Positions 1-11,506 are shown, counted from the stretch's first letter. The stretch: DNA of 64,000 bases from Collinsella sp. (GCA_019419585.1 DXZQ01000004.1:34276-98275), one strand, 5' to 3'. Numbers and translations are program-made. Notes: a model not told the origin generated them from the letters alone.

Positions 1-1047
1 CTCGTCATCGCCGATGGCGCGCAGCATCTTGACGGCCGATTCCACGCCGGGCGCCTCTTCACCCGGAAGGCCGAGCTTCTTGTCACTGTGGGCACCGATG
101 GCCAGGTAGACGGCATCGAACTCGTCGCGCAGACGGGCGAGCTCCTCGCCGCTCACGGAGTGGTCGAGCTCCACGTCGATGCCGGCGCTCAAGATCCAGT
201 CGATCTCGGCCTGCAGGCGCTCGCGCGGCAGACGATAGCTGGGGATGCCGTAGCGCAGCATGCCGCCCAAGTGGTGGCGCTGCTCAAAAATGGTCACCTT
301 GTGGCCCATCACGGCCAGGTAGTAGGCGCAGGAAAGGCCGGCTGGGCCGCCGCCAATCACGGCGACGCGCTTACCGGTGTTGTCCACTACATGCGGCTTG
401 TGGTCGTTGAGGTCACTGTGTTCAACGGCAAAACGCTTGAGGGCGAGGATGTTCATGGGGTCGTCGACCATGCCACGGCGACAGTGCATCTCGCAGGGAT
501 GCTCGCACACCAGGCCGCAGACGAGCGGCAGCGGGTTGTTCTTGCGGATGACCTTGACGGCATCAGCATAGCGACCGGCCTCGACGAGCGAAATGTAACC
601 GGGAATGTCGACGTGCGCCGGGCAGCCCGAGACACACGGAACGCGGGCCTCGCGATCAAAGCCGCAGGAATGCTCACGGATGTGGTGCTCAAAGTCATCA
701 CGGAAGCCACGAATAGCTGTGAGCGCCATGGCGCCGGCTTCGTAACCGATGGCGCAGTCGCTCGAAAGATAGATGGTGCGGGCCGTGCGCTCAATCAAGT
801 TGAGCGTGGACTCGTCGGCTCGGCCCTCAAGCACGTCGGCGAGCAGGTCGCTCAGCGCGCTCAGACCCACACGACAGGGCGTGCACTTGCCGCAGCTCTG
901 GGTGGAGCACAGGTTGACGAGCGCCGCCGTAAACTCGACGGGGCACGGGGCAAGCGAGCTCACCGCCAGACGACGTCCAAGCGCATCATGCAGGTCGTCC
1001 ATAACGGCCTGGGCGTGGCTGCGCTCCATTACATGCAGTCGTGCCAT
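1..1047 (-). CDS. FAD-dependent oxidoreductase with NADH-4Fe4S domain (partial, C-terminus off the edge)
   Basis: This gene runs off the left edge; 349 codons are present. In order: an NADH-dehydrogenase-F-type 4Fe-4S domain (SCGKCTPCRVG, residues 51-61), a dihydropyrimidine-dehydrogenase/GltD-type Fe-S domain (Cys138, 142, 181, 185, 189), then a flavin-binding pyridine-nucleotide oxidoreductase fold (VIGGGPAGLSC, 230-240). The ATG at 1047 is preceded by GAGGGG. The family passes electrons between NAD(P)H and ferredoxin-linked partners such as formate dehydrogenases or FeFe hydrogenases; the partner would lie outside this window. It resembles glutamate synthase small subunit, but the N-terminal domain and the separate gltD at 22-23.5 kb argue against that role. 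Confidence 0.85.
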   Translation of the reverse strand, partial: MARLHVMERSHAQAVMDDLHDALGRRLAVSSLAPCPVEFTAALVNLCSTQSCGKCTPCRVGLSALSDLLADVLEGRADESTLNLIERTARTIYLSSDCAIGYEAGAMALTAIRGFRDDFEHHIREHSCGFDREARVPCVSGCPAHVDIPGYISLVEAGRYADAVKVIRKNNPLPLVCGLVCEHPCEMHCRRGMVDDPMNILALKRFAVEHSDLNDHKPHVVDNTGKRVAVIGGGPAGLSCAYYLAVMGHKVTIFEQRHHLGGMLRYGIPSYRLPRERLQAEIDWILSAGIDVELDHSVSGEELARLRDEFDAVYLAIGAHSDKKLGLPGEEAPGVESAVKMLRAIGDDE

Positions 1048-1234
1048 AAGATCCCCTCTCACATGGCAGCCCGGAGGCGAAGCCGGGCGAAATTGCTACA
1101 TGCAACACACTGGCCTAAAAAGTTGTTTGGCAACAACACAGTTCGGCAGGCGGTATAAAACGCGGCCCTCAGCGGTGCTAAACACCTTTATCGCAGATAA
1201 ATGCCATATTTGATAAAACGCGTTACCAAATAAC

Positions 1235-1270
1235 AATGCCCCGCCCACGCAATCACGTGGACGGGGCATT
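1235..1270 (-). terminator. Terminator of the alpha-glucoside operon
   Basis: An inverted repeat (AATGCCCCG ... CGGGGCATT, extended by CCACG/CGTGG) lies 34 bases past the glucosidase stop. On the minus strand it is followed by TTGTTATTT, a moderate U-rich tract. Confidence 0.6.
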
Positions 1271-1303
1271 GCTCATGATATGCGGTCAGCGACCCTGTTG
1301 CTT

Positions 1304-2686
1304 TTACTTAAGCTCGGGCCAGAAGTCCTTGTTGGCCTCGATCATGTCGTCGAGAACCTCCTTGGCGACCTTCATCGACGGCACGGTCTTGTTGAGCGTA
1401 AAGGCCTTGAGTGCCTTCTCGTACGAACCCTCGATCGTGGCCTCGACCACGAGCTTCTCGGAGTTCAGCTGCTGCATCATGAGGCCCTGCTGGAACAGAG
1501 GAATGTTGTCGCGGCTGATGACCTCGGGGCCATTCTTGCCAATGTAGGCAGGCAGCTCGACCATAGCGTCGTAGGGCATGTTGGGGATAGCGCCCTTGTT
1601 CTCGCAAATGACCAGGAAGCGCTGCTTGGTGTCGTTCTTCAGAGCGATAGCCAGATCGGCAATCCAGTCGCCGTGGCTGCCCGCATAGAACGTGCTCTCG
1701 TCGATCTCGCCCGTCTTCTCGTAGTGGTCGATGCCGTCGAAGAGGTTCTTCTCACGCGTCTCCTCAACCTCGTTAGCACGGGTGCGCTCGGGGTTGGAAT
1801 GCTCGACGAACTCCTTCTGCTGCAGGTAGTAGTTCAGATACGTGTTGGGCAGGTACTCCGGGAAGCACTCCATGATCTCGTACTCGCCCTTCCAGACGTA
1901 GTACCAGCTGCCCTTGGTGTGACGGTTCTGCTCGGGATGCTCGTCGGCGGTCTCCTCGGGCTTCTTTGCCATGAGCGAGCCCATGCCCTTGAGGTAGGAG
2001 TCGGGCAGCAGGATCTGGTGCTCCTTGATGTACTCGCGCAGCTGCGGCAGGACCTCCTCGCCCTTGTGGCGGATCGAGGTGAACCAACCGAAGTGGTTGA
2101 GGCCAAAGTAATCGTACTCGACATCCTTCTTGTCGATATCGAGCGCGGCGCAAACCACGTCGATGATCGCGATCGGCATGTCGCAGATGTTGATGATGCG
2201 AGCGTTGGGACGCAGCACACGGCAGCCCTCGGAGACGATGGCGGCAGGGTTGGAGTAGTTAAGAATCCAGTAGTCCTTCTTGGCATACTTCTCAACGTCA
2301 TCGATCAGCTCGACCATGGGGAAGATGGTGCGCATGCCGTAGGCAAGGCCGCCGCAACCGCAGGTCTCCTGACCCACGCAGCCGTGGCGCAGCGGAATCT
2401 TCTCGTCCTGCTCGCGCATGGCGTAGCCGCCCACGCGCATCTGGGCAAACACGAAGCTCGCGTCGGTAAAGGCGGTCTCCTTATCGGTGGTCACCGTGAG
2501 CTTGATGTCCAGGCCGAGGTCCTCGTGCAAAATCCAGTCCACGAGCACGCCGATCTTGCGCTGGCGCTCCTCGTTGATGTCGTACAGACGAATCTCGTCA
2601 ACATCGAGCTCGTCCTTGCGCAGGGCGATGGACTTGACGATGCCGGGGGTAAAGGTGGATCCGCCACCACACAGAGTAATGATCAT
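1304..2686 (-). CDS. glvA: GH4 6-phospho-alpha-glucosidase
   Basis: A 460-residue glycoside hydrolase family 4 enzyme. It should cleave phosphorylated maltose-type disaccharides delivered by the PTS, using NAD and a divalent metal. The N-terminus has the NAD-binding LCGGGS turn (residues 5-10). The metal/catalytic Cys168 lies in CDMP, the form typical of alpha- rather than beta-phosphoglucosidases, and His198 lies in NHFGW. Length is normal. The ATG at 2686 is 3 bases after the EIICB stop, so it is the last gene of a crr-licT-EIICB-glucosidase operon. The alpha-glucoside specificity is inferred from CDMP and the transporter neighbour. Confidence 0.9.
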   Translation of the reverse strand: MIITLCGGGSTFTPGIVKSIALRKDELDVDEIRLYDINEERQRKIGVLVDWILHEDLGLDIKLTVTTDKETAFTDASFVFAQMRVGGYAMREQDEKIPLRHGCVGQETCGCGGLAYGMRTIFPMVELIDDVEKYAKKDYWILNYSNPAAIVSEGCRVLRPNARIINICDMPIAIIDVVCAALDIDKKDVEYDYFGLNHFGWFTSIRHKGEEVLPQLREYIKEHQILLPDSYLKGMGSLMAKKPEETADEHPEQNRHTKGSWYYVWKGEYEIMECFPEYLPNTYLNYYLQQKEFVEHSNPERTRANEVEETREKNLFDGIDHYEKTGEIDESTFYAGSHGDWIADLAIALKNDTKQRFLVICENKGAIPNMPYDAMVELPAYIGKNGPEVISRDNIPLFQQGLMMQQLNSEKLVVEATIEGSYEKALKAFTLNKTVPSMKVAKEVLDDMIEANKDFWPELK

Positions 2687-2689
2687 TGT

Positions 2690-4306
2690 TTACTGCTCCT
2701 TCTCAATTGCGTTTTCGACCTTGTCACGCATCTCGGCGACCTTCATGCCAAAGATGATCTGGATATTATTGCCGTTGCGGTTGATGCCGCTGTTGGGCAC
2801 GTGGTTGATGAGGTTCTCATCGATGAGGTCCGGGTTCTTAACGTTCACGCGAAGACGCGTAAAGCAGTTCTCGAGCTCCTCGATGTTGTCCTTGCCGCCA
2901 AGACCTGCGACCAGGTCGGCAATACCTGCGTCGACGCCCTCTGCGGGAGCCGCGGCAACAGCGCCCTGCTTCACCGCGACAGACGCGGCGGCCTCGCCCT
3001 CGGCAACGGACTCGGCGAGCTCGGACTCCTCCTCGCGACCAGGCGTGTGAAGGTTGAGCTTCTTGATGAGGAAGGTGAAGAGGAAGAAGTACAGAGCGGC
3101 GTTGACGACTCCAAGCACCAGCATAACCGGCCAGTTGGTCTTATCGACACCGAGGACCAGGTTGGAAACCACGATGTTGATGATGCCGCCTGCAGTCGAA
3201 GCGGGCACGGAGAGGACCTTGAGCAGGACCAGGAAGATGCCGGAAAGAACCGAGTGAACGACAAAGAGCACGGGAGCAGCAAAGACAAAGAGGAAGTCCA
3301 TGGGCTCGGTCACGCAGGAGAGCACGGCGGTGATGATCAGCGGGATGATAACGGCCTTGGTCTTATCCTTGTTCCCCTTGTAAGCGGTGAAGATAAAGGC
3401 GAGACCGATACCGATGTAGGGCCACAGGTTGTTGAAGGTGTAGCTGTTGAAGTAGGTGCTATCGGAGAAGGGCTGGCCCGTCATCGCCATCTCGGCAACA
3501 CGGATGGGATAGGCGCCGGCGATAACCTGATCACCCAGCGTAAGGGTGCCGCCCACATCGGAGAACTGGAACGGGGTGTAGATGAGGTGGTGCAGGCCGG
3601 TGGGAACGAGCAGCTTGTTGAGCATGCCGTAGATAAACAGACCGATGTTGCCCGATTCCTTAATGATGCCGGCAACGGAGGAGATGGCACCCTGAACCGG
3701 AGGCCAAACGATGCAGAAGCCAGCACCCATGATCCAGGAAATGATGATCATGATCAGGAACGGAAAGCGAACGCCCGAGAACATCGAAAGGGCAATGGGG
3801 AACTGCTTGTTCGAGTACTTGTTGAACACGGCACCGGTGATGCAACCAAGAATGATGCCGCCAAACACGCCGGTATCGAGCACCTGGATGCCCATAACGG
3901 TGGCCTGGCCGGTTCCGGTAAGGCCGAGCATGCCGCTCGCCTCGGCAAGAGAACCGGTGGCGTTGAGCACGATGTTATTGGCCTGCAGGAACAGGAAGAA
4001 CGACATCAGGGCGATCAGCGAAGCGTGGCCCTTGTTCTTCTTTGCCATGGCACCGGCGATGCCCACGCAGAACAGAATCGAAAGGTTGTTGATGATAAAC
4101 ATCAGCGACTGATAGACAACGGCGCCCACAAGCTGGAACGGACCGGAGCCCAGCACAGGGATCACGGCGCAGATGGTCTTGTTGGTCAGAATGATGCCCA
4201 CGATGAGCAGGATGCCGGCAACCGAGAGATACATCATCGGCTGAACGATCGACTTCGCGAACACCTCCAACGGCGCTTTGAAATTGAACTTCTTTTTTGC
4301 GGTCAT
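2690..4306 (-). CDS. glvC: PTS alpha-glucoside transporter, EIICB
   Basis: A 538-residue membrane permease with an N-terminal EIIC domain (about ten hydrophobic segments, residues 15-400), a charged Ala/Glu-rich linker, and a C-terminal EIIB domain with the phosphorylated Cys481 in NCFTRLR. It should import and phosphorylate maltose-like sugars, with phosphate from the EIIA encoded upstream. Of two in-frame starts, the ATG at 4306 is chosen because AAGGGGAG lies in the proper place; the longer start at 4366 has no ribosome site. The gene sits between licT and the GH4 gene. Substrate is inferred from the family and from the GH4 partner. Confidence 0.9.
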   Translation of the reverse strand: MTAKKKFNFKAPLEVFAKSIVQPMMYLSVAGILLIVGIILTNKTICAVIPVLGSGPFQLVGAVVYQSLMFIINNLSILFCVGIAGAMAKKNKGHASLIALMSFFLFLQANNIVLNATGSLAEASGMLGLTGTGQATVMGIQVLDTGVFGGIILGCITGAVFNKYSNKQFPIALSMFSGVRFPFLIMIIISWIMGAGFCIVWPPVQGAISSVAGIIKESGNIGLFIYGMLNKLLVPTGLHHLIYTPFQFSDVGGTLTLGDQVIAGAYPIRVAEMAMTGQPFSDSTYFNSYTFNNLWPYIGIGLAFIFTAYKGNKDKTKAVIIPLIITAVLSCVTEPMDFLFVFAAPVLFVVHSVLSGIFLVLLKVLSVPASTAGGIINIVVSNLVLGVDKTNWPVMLVLGVVNAALYFFLFTFLIKKLNLHTPGREEESELAESVAEGEAAASVAVKQGAVAAAPAEGVDAGIADLVAGLGGKDNIEELENCFTRLRVNVKNPDLIDENLINHVPNSGINRNGNNIQIIFGMKVAEMRDKVENAIEKEQ

Positions 4307-4405
4307 AGCGGTACTCCCCTTCCTTTTCCGCAAATTGAGATAGCTGTGCCCTGGACAAGACCGCAAGCCTTGCCTTATATCAATCGATGTATGGGCACGT
4401 TATGC

Positions 4406-5271
4406 CTAGAGACCAGGTTCTCCAAGCAGGTTAACAATGTGATATGCGAGATAACTCTTCTCGGCATTGGTAACGACAACGTTATAGGTAGACGACAAGT
4501 GGGCGGCTATGGCGTCCGCGCACGAGAATGCACACGGATACGCCGTTTCATCGATTCGGAACAGCGCGTCGCCATTGATTTGCCCGGCCGCGGGATCGAG
4601 CGCTCGCTGCGCGAAAAACTGCAGATGGCGAACGAAACGCTCATAGGGCGCGAGGTGTTATCGAGGGTCGTAGCATAGCGCTCGGAAACAATCGCGAGCA
4701 CATCGCGAACAAGCTGGACCGAGATGATGAGACGGTCGGAGCGTTGCGGCATGGTGGCGTTGACGATATGCAGCGTAATAAAACCCTGCTCTTCTTCGCT
4801 CATCTGGATGCCCATATACTCCTTGACAATCTGCAGCGCACGGCCCGCAAGCGCATACTCCTTGCGATAGAACTGCTGGATCTCAAGCAGCAACGGATTC
4901 TCGCAGGAGACGCCCTTGCGCTCGCGCTCCAAAGCAAGGCCGATATGGTCTGCGAGAGCAATGAGGATCTTGTCGTTGATATCAACATTGAGCTCTCGAC
5001 GGAGCATCTGAACAATGTCCTCGGCAATCACGAGGTTGACGGTGGGGATGGACTCCAAAAGATGTGCCAAGCGGTCAATCGTACGCGAATCCTGAGAAGT
5101 GCCCTCCTGCAGCGCATAGGTCTTTTCGACCGATGCTTCATCGATAGCGTCGCCGGCATGACGGCCAAAGCAGAGACCTCGACCGATGACAATGAGCTCG
5201 GAGCCATCGTCCGAAGTGACCATTGCGACGTTATTGTTGAAAACTCGCTTGATAACCACGGTACCCACCAC
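4406..5271 (-). pseudogene. licT: LicT/BglG-type transcription antiterminator, frameshifted
   Basis: The N-terminal RNA-binding domain (residues 1-55) and PRD1 (His109, His168) read well from a GTG at 5271. After residue 208, near 4645-4650, the frame turns into a 46-residue nonsense tail ending at 4507. In another frame the missing PRD2 continues at once (YERFVRHLQFF ... YLAYHIVNLL) with both conserved His, to a TAG at 4406-4408. Adding one C to the CCC run would give a normal 288-residue protein. If real, the truncated product keeps RNA binding but loses PTS-dependent control through PRD2. It lies 6 bases after the EIIA gene. Confidence 0.85.
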
Positions 5272-5277
5272 AAGAAT

Positions 5278-5790
5278 TTACTCGGAAAGCCAGACGACAG
5301 GCTCTTTAACAGTAACAGGGCCGGAAGCGTGCTCACGAAGAGTCGAGTTCTCCGAACGCTCGCACACAATAACGAAGACCGTGGGATCGAAGCCGGCGGC
5401 GCGGACCGCGTCGAAATCGACCTCGACGAGGGGCTGGCCCGCGTCGACATGGTCACCCTGAGCAACAAGTGCATGGAAGCCCTTGCCCTCAAGTTTAACA
5501 GTGTCGATTCCGATATGCAGCATCACCTGAGCAGAGCTGTCGTCGGACATGATGCCCAGCGCGTGCTCAGTCGGAAACAGCGCCGCGACGGTGCCGGAAA
5601 CAGGAGCGCACACCGTTCCCTCTTGGGGAACCACGGCAACGCCATCGCCCACGGCACGGCTGCTAAAAGCGGGGTCATTGGTATTTTCTAGATGAACAAG
5701 CTCGCCGGAAACGGGAGCGAGGATTTCGAACTCGGAAGCTGCAGTCTTCTGTTCATCCGAACCGCCCATCAGGCGAGAAAAGAAACCCAT
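5278..5790 (-). CDS. crr: PTS glucose-type EIIA
   Basis: A 170-residue soluble EIIA of the glucose family. The phosphorylated histidine is His92 (VMLHIGID) and its partner is His76 (FPTEHALGI). It passes phosphate from HPr to the EIIB domain of the neighbouring EIICB. The ATG at 5790 follows AAGGGA with 9 bases between; longer in-frame starts have no ribosome site and add an unlikely hydrophobic extension. It is the first gene of the operon, directly behind the promoter and leader. Whether it also serves other permeases is not visible here. Confidence 0.92.
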   Translation of the reverse strand: MGFFSRLMGGSDEQKTAASEFEILAPVSGELVHLENTNDPAFSSRAVGDGVAVVPQEGTVCAPVSGTVAALFPTEHALGIMSDDSSAQVMLHIGIDTVKLEGKGFHALVAQGDHVDAGQPLVEVDFDAVRAAGFDPTVFVIVCERSENSTLREHASGPVTVKEPVVWLSE

Positions 5791-5806
5791 GGTGGCATGT
5801 CCCTTC

Positions 5807-5907
5807 ATAAAATATAGCCCAACCAAAATCAAGCGAATGCATCCATAGAGACACACCCGTCCAAAGACTTTGGTTAGGCCCACGTCCGAGGGACTCGGTA
5901 ACCTTCC
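5807..5907 (-). promoter_or_regulatory. Candidate RAT/terminator leader of the crr-licT operon
   Basis: On the minus strand an imperfect hairpin (GGTTACCGAG ... GGGCCTAACC, about 5907-5872) resembles the RNA target of LicT-type antiterminators. Its 3' arm overlaps the 5' arm of a second stem (GCCTAACCAAA 5879-5869 with TTTGGTTGGGC 5827-5817) followed by TATATTTTAT. Mutually exclusive hairpins of this kind are the LicT mechanism. The match to the RAT consensus is loose and the fold was drawn by eye. Confidence 0.35.
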
Positions 5908-5928
5908 GCATTTCTTTTTACGGGAGTT

Positions 5929-5956
5929 ATTGTAGACAAGCCCAAAGCCAGAACAA
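5929..5956 (-). promoter_or_regulatory. Sigma-70-type promoter for the alpha-glucoside operon
   Basis: TTGTTC (5956-5951) and TACAAT (5934-5929) are separated by 16 bases on the minus strand. Transcription would start near 5922, just ahead of the candidate antiterminator leader. Confidence 0.5.
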
Positions 5957-6071
5957 TCATTATGACCGGTGAGCGGTATTTTTTCTTCGATAAACGGTAT
6001 TTAGGCGGCACTTAGGGACGTTCCTTTTCTGCCGGCACCCAGGGACACTCCTTGCAGCAATTTCGCATGCG

Positions 6072-6833
6072 TTAGATGAAGAGCTCGCATTCCTTCCGCA
6101 CGACGCAAGCCTTGCTCAGCATCTGGGAAACAGCGGATAGCTTGTTGGGATCAAGCTTGCGAGCGCCTCGCGGGCATACGGCGATGCAGCGCATGCAGGA
6201 GATGCACGCCTCGTCAGCTGCTCGCTTGGGGTCGCCCTTGTCGATAGCACAAACGGGACACGCCGCGGCGCATGCACTGCAGGAGACGCATTCCTCTGTT
6301 GCCTCGGGTGCCATACGGCGACCTCCAGCTTGTTTATAAGGACGATTGCCGGGGATAGAGGGCTCGGACGCATCCTCAGCCAACAGCTTTTGCTGAATTT
6401 GCTGCGCAAACTCTGCGAGCTGCGCCGCATCCTGCGCATCCGGTCGCCCAGCAGCAAACTGACGAGCAACGGAATGCTCAGCAATAGCAGAAACAGCTGC
6501 AACCACCCTAAATCCGGCGCGCTTCGCAACGTCCTCCAGCTCTACGAGCGTGTCCTCAAACGCGCGGTTTCCGTATACACAAACCAAAACAGCCCGAGCC
6601 CCGTTGCCGCGCACCATGCCCAACCGGTCAGCCACCACAGCCGGGATTCTACCGGCATACGCCGGCACAGAGATTACGGCCACGTCGTCCTCAGCCATCG
6701 AGACAGCGCTGAGATCTAGCCCGCTATCGGTCAGATCGACGGTAACGGTATTATTGTCCAGCGCCCCGGCCACAAGGCCAGACACCTTCCGCGTTCCACC
6801 CGTCGGACTAAACACAATTTCGAATACGCTCAT
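6072..6833 (-). CDS. Flavodoxin-like / 2[4Fe-4S] ferredoxin protein (EFR1 type)
   Basis: A 253-residue fusion of an N-terminal flavodoxin-like domain (FSPTGGTRKV, residues 8-17, binds the FMN phosphate) and a C-terminal ferredoxin domain with two CxxCxxCxxxC clusters (Cys182/185/188/192 and Cys210/213/216/220). The family moves single electrons in anaerobes; the partner enzyme is not known. It stands alone, divided from the PTS operon by about 115 bases of degenerate repeat, so the context gives no substrate. Confidence 0.85.
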   Translation of the reverse strand: MSVFEIVFSPTGGTRKVSGLVAGALDNNTVTVDLTDSGLDLSAVSMAEDDVAVISVPAYAGRIPAVVADRLGMVRGNGARAVLVCVYGNRAFEDTLVELEDVAKRAGFRVVAAVSAIAEHSVARQFAAGRPDAQDAAQLAEFAQQIQQKLLAEDASEPSIPGNRPYKQAGGRRMAPEATEECVSCSACAAACPVCAIDKGDPKRAADEACISCMRCIAVCPRGARKLDPNKLSAVSQMLSKACVVRKECELFI

Positions 6834-7461
6834 CGAGGCACCCTCTCCCTACGCCTGGCAACGCGTCAAGCCGTTTTCACATTCAGACAGAGTATACGGC
6901 GCATGGGGGGGGAGCTCCCCGTTTTGGTGCGCCAGGCACCCCAATGCACCCACCCTACGCTGTCTGCCTCTTCGTTTTGTATAAATTACGGTACAGATTG
7001 TATATATTTACGGGATACCGCCGCGTTCTCCTGAGGTACCCCATCCTGGCCCGTGCAAAAAACGGAGTATTCTGCAACGTGACCGCGCCAGCACCGCCGC
7101 GGGTGGGCAAAACTGTAGGGCGCCGTATCATTCTAAGTCCCGACATGGCGAGAATGACGCGCCCCCTGCTCCGGAAAACGGCGAAATCTGACTCGGAACG
7201 CTCGCTAGGGATATCCGAAGGCCACCGTTGGCGACGTCGAATCATATGCAGACAGCTCGAACTGCAGAATACTCCAAAAAATGCACGGCGCACCCCATAG
7301 GACCCATTGCTGCATGGCAGGAAACAAGCCCACGGCATCCTCTAGATGCATTCCCGAGGAAATCACATTTGAACTAGCGATCGGATACGGCAAACAAAAG
7401 GGCCCCGAACGTAGTTGCTCGGGGCCCTTGGTTCACCTCGCTCTAGCGGGCGATGCGTATG
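6834..7461. repeat. Non-coding stretch with a ~240-bp inverted-repeat-bounded element
   Basis: No convincing gene is seen here. A 25-bp imperfect inverted repeat bounds 7049-7289: CCGTGCAAAAAACGGAGTAT at the left and, in reverse complement, CCGTGCATTTTTTGGAGTAT at the right, both followed by TCTGCA. The 185 bases inside carry no ORF with a plausible start. Size and symmetry suit a small non-autonomous mobile element, but no target duplication was recognised. An AT-rich patch near 6980-7010 could hold a promoter. Confidence 0.45.
7392..7429 (-). terminator. Terminator of the DEAD-box helicase gene
   Basis: A perfect 11-bp stem (AAGGGCCCCGA / TCGGGGCCCTT) with a 10-base loop is followed on the minus strand by TTTGTTTG, about 30 bases past the helicase stop. 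Confidence 0.8.
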
Positions 7462-9702
<2,241 letters not shown>

Positions 9703-10372
9703 ATGTTGTTGTTCCTTATCTGCACGCGCAAGGGGCACGGCATGCGGCCGCGCGGGGCGTGCTTGGTAGTGCGCTAATACATACAAAAACAGGTGCGCAC
9801 AGAGAGGACGTTGCTCAGCACGCTGGCGATCGCTTTGGCAGCCCTATCACGCGCCGTCCAGACGCAGCAGCTCTAAGCGATGGAGCAGATTCGCCGCCGG
9901 TTAGTATACCCGTGCTTCGCATGCCCCCACGTAAACCACAGATGACGGTGCAGGAGGAGTGGGCCTGGGTCGATTGTCTCAATCTGTAACAGTTACGGGG
10001 CAAAACCAGGTTCCTACTGTTACAGATCGAGACATTCAGTCAGCCCCTTGGCTAACATCTCGATCTGTAACATCTACAGGGCAAATCTTCCTCTACGTGT
10101 TACAGATCGAGACAAACGGTCGACACGGCCCACAAACGTCTCAATCTGTAACAGTTACGGAGCAAAACCGGCCCCAATTGTTACAGATCAAGACAGAGGG
10201 AAATTTCCGTCCAGTCCAAACCAAATCTCTCAGTCTTCCTGCAATTTCGAACATGTGGCCTATAATGTTGCTTTGGTTACGCTATATATTGCGCAGCCAT
10301 TTAATACGTCGCCCACCGGGGCCATTAATTCCTATCGCCATATTGGCTAGGAAGCAATCAAAGGAGGTATCC
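9703..10372. repeat. Palindrome array A: three 59-60-nt units at 81-nt spacing
   Basis: Units lie at 9975-10034, 10056-10114 and 10137-10195. Each has a left arm of the form TCTYRATCTGTAACA, a ~24-base loop (often TTACGGRGCAAAACC-like) and a right arm TGTTACAGATYRAGA. Starts are exactly 81 bases apart and the spacers are 21-22 bases. The array lies between the divergent helicase and FHA genes. Nothing else was recognised in 9703-9974 or 10196-10372 apart from the FHA ribosome site. Confidence 0.9.
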
Positions 10373-11335
10373 GTGGCAGCAGAGACGCCTTGCTCGGTCC
10401 TCTATAACGATATTCGCTCGTTCGGCGGTCTTAAACATCTCGAGATCGCCCGAATGCTCATCAATGGAAACTCTTATCTCGGCAGTACCCTGCTCGAGAA
10501 ATGCTCTTCCAACCGCTCGTATCTCACCCGTTACATCGTCCATCGCGAGCCTGACCAGTGCGCGCCCGCCATCTACAGCGACTTTGCCGTCACCACGCTC
10601 AATCTTTCCGCGGCAATCTGCAGCAAGCTCGGCGGCGGCGAGTCCGCCTATCAGGCAATCGCCGAGCACTATCGCGGCCCGGCCGCCAACGAAATGATGT
10701 CGGCTCTCGCCAGCTACAAGCTGGACAGCCGCCTATATGCAAATGCCCTCAATCACATCGACAACTTTGACGGCAATGCCGTGCGCGAGAAGAGTACGCT
10801 TTACCTTATGCTCTTTGTGGCAACGGGGGCGCTCGCCGACCCCATCCAAGGCGTGGCCACCGTCGAGCGCTTTTGCGACAGCAAGACAGGCGGGCACTTT
10901 GGCACCACCGAAACTACCGTCGGACGTGGCTTTATGAGCAGCCTGGAGCAGCCGCGCACTGTCGCCCCCAACCTCGGTCTGCTCAGAACCCATGCCGACA
11001 ACTGCGCCGACATGCAAATCCATCCCCTCACACGCGATCCGCGCGGCACGGTAATTGGGTCCTTGCCCAAAACTTCGCCCAGCATCACCGATGTAGGCGC
11101 TGATGCATCGCGCGAGCATCTCCGCATTTGGCTCGAAGGTGGACGCTGGTACGCCCAGGGCCTTGGGTCGACCAACGGCACAGTGCTCGAATCGGGCGCG
11201 GGCGACGGCGATATTGTGATTGAGCCGCCGCGCGACCAACGCGAGCCCGGCAAGATCTATCCCCCAGTGGAAATCGAAAACAGCGACAGGCTCCATCTGG
11301 GTCTCTACACGACATTCCTTGTCATTGTGGACTAG
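10373..11335 (+). CDS. FHA-domain protein
   Basis: A 320-residue cytoplasmic protein. The C-terminal part (about residues 222-318) is a forkhead-associated phosphothreonine-binding domain: VIGS (227-230), SREH (246-249) and GSTNGT (265-270). The first 220 residues are mostly helical with no family I recognise. The GTG at 10373 is chosen because a perfect AAAGGAGGT lies 4 bases ahead; upstream in-frame codons fall inside the palindrome array. The kinase gene follows in the same direction, so this protein probably binds the kinase or a phosphorylated substrate of it. That link is inference from adjacency. Confidence 0.85.
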   Translation: MAAETPCSVLYNDIRSFGGLKHLEIARMLINGNSYLGSTLLEKCSSNRSYLTRYIVHREPDQCAPAIYSDFAVTTLNLSAAICSKLGGGESAYQAIAEHYRGPAANEMMSALASYKLDSRLYANALNHIDNFDGNAVREKSTLYLMLFVATGALADPIQGVATVERFCDSKTGGHFGTTETTVGRGFMSSLEQPRTVAPNLGLLRTHADNCADMQIHPLTRDPRGTVIGSLPKTSPSITDVGADASREHLRIWLEGGRWYAQGLGSTNGTVLESGAGDGDIVIEPPRDQREPGKIYPPVEIENSDRLHLGLYTTFLVIVD

Positions 11336-11338
11336 CGC

Positions 11339-11374
11339 GGACGGCGATCGAAAGACGGTCGCCGTCCGTCTTTC
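11339..11374 (+). terminator. Terminator after the FHA gene
   Basis: The stem GGACGGCGA / TCGCCGTCC (11339-11347 / 11359-11367) is followed by GTCTTTCGTCTTCT. It would separate the FHA and kinase transcripts. A second inverted repeat (about 11417-11432 with 11456-11472) lies just before the kinase gene and may be part of its leader. Confidence 0.55.
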
Positions 11375-11506
11375 GTCTTCTACCTTCTGCGTCGTAAACG
11401 ACAATACTCAGCGGCATACGTGGACAGTGCGGTTATCATGGTATTTTACCGATATCCGCACTGCCCACGTATACGCGCGGCAACCCATGCCAGACAAAGG
11501 AACGCC

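Noticed and set aside
4307..4405. RAT site directly ahead of the EIICB gene
   Set aside because: No RAT-like stem or terminator tail was found in this gap; the candidate leader lies ahead of the EIIA gene instead.
1280..4678. 1132-codon open frame on the plus strand
   Set aside because: Antisense to the GH4 and EIICB genes, no recognisable domain, and no ribosome site.
9975..10195. CRISPR array
   Set aside because: Regular spacing suggests it at first, but the repeats alternate in orientation, are only about 17 nt, have partly conserved spacers, occur in six places, and no cas gene is in the window.
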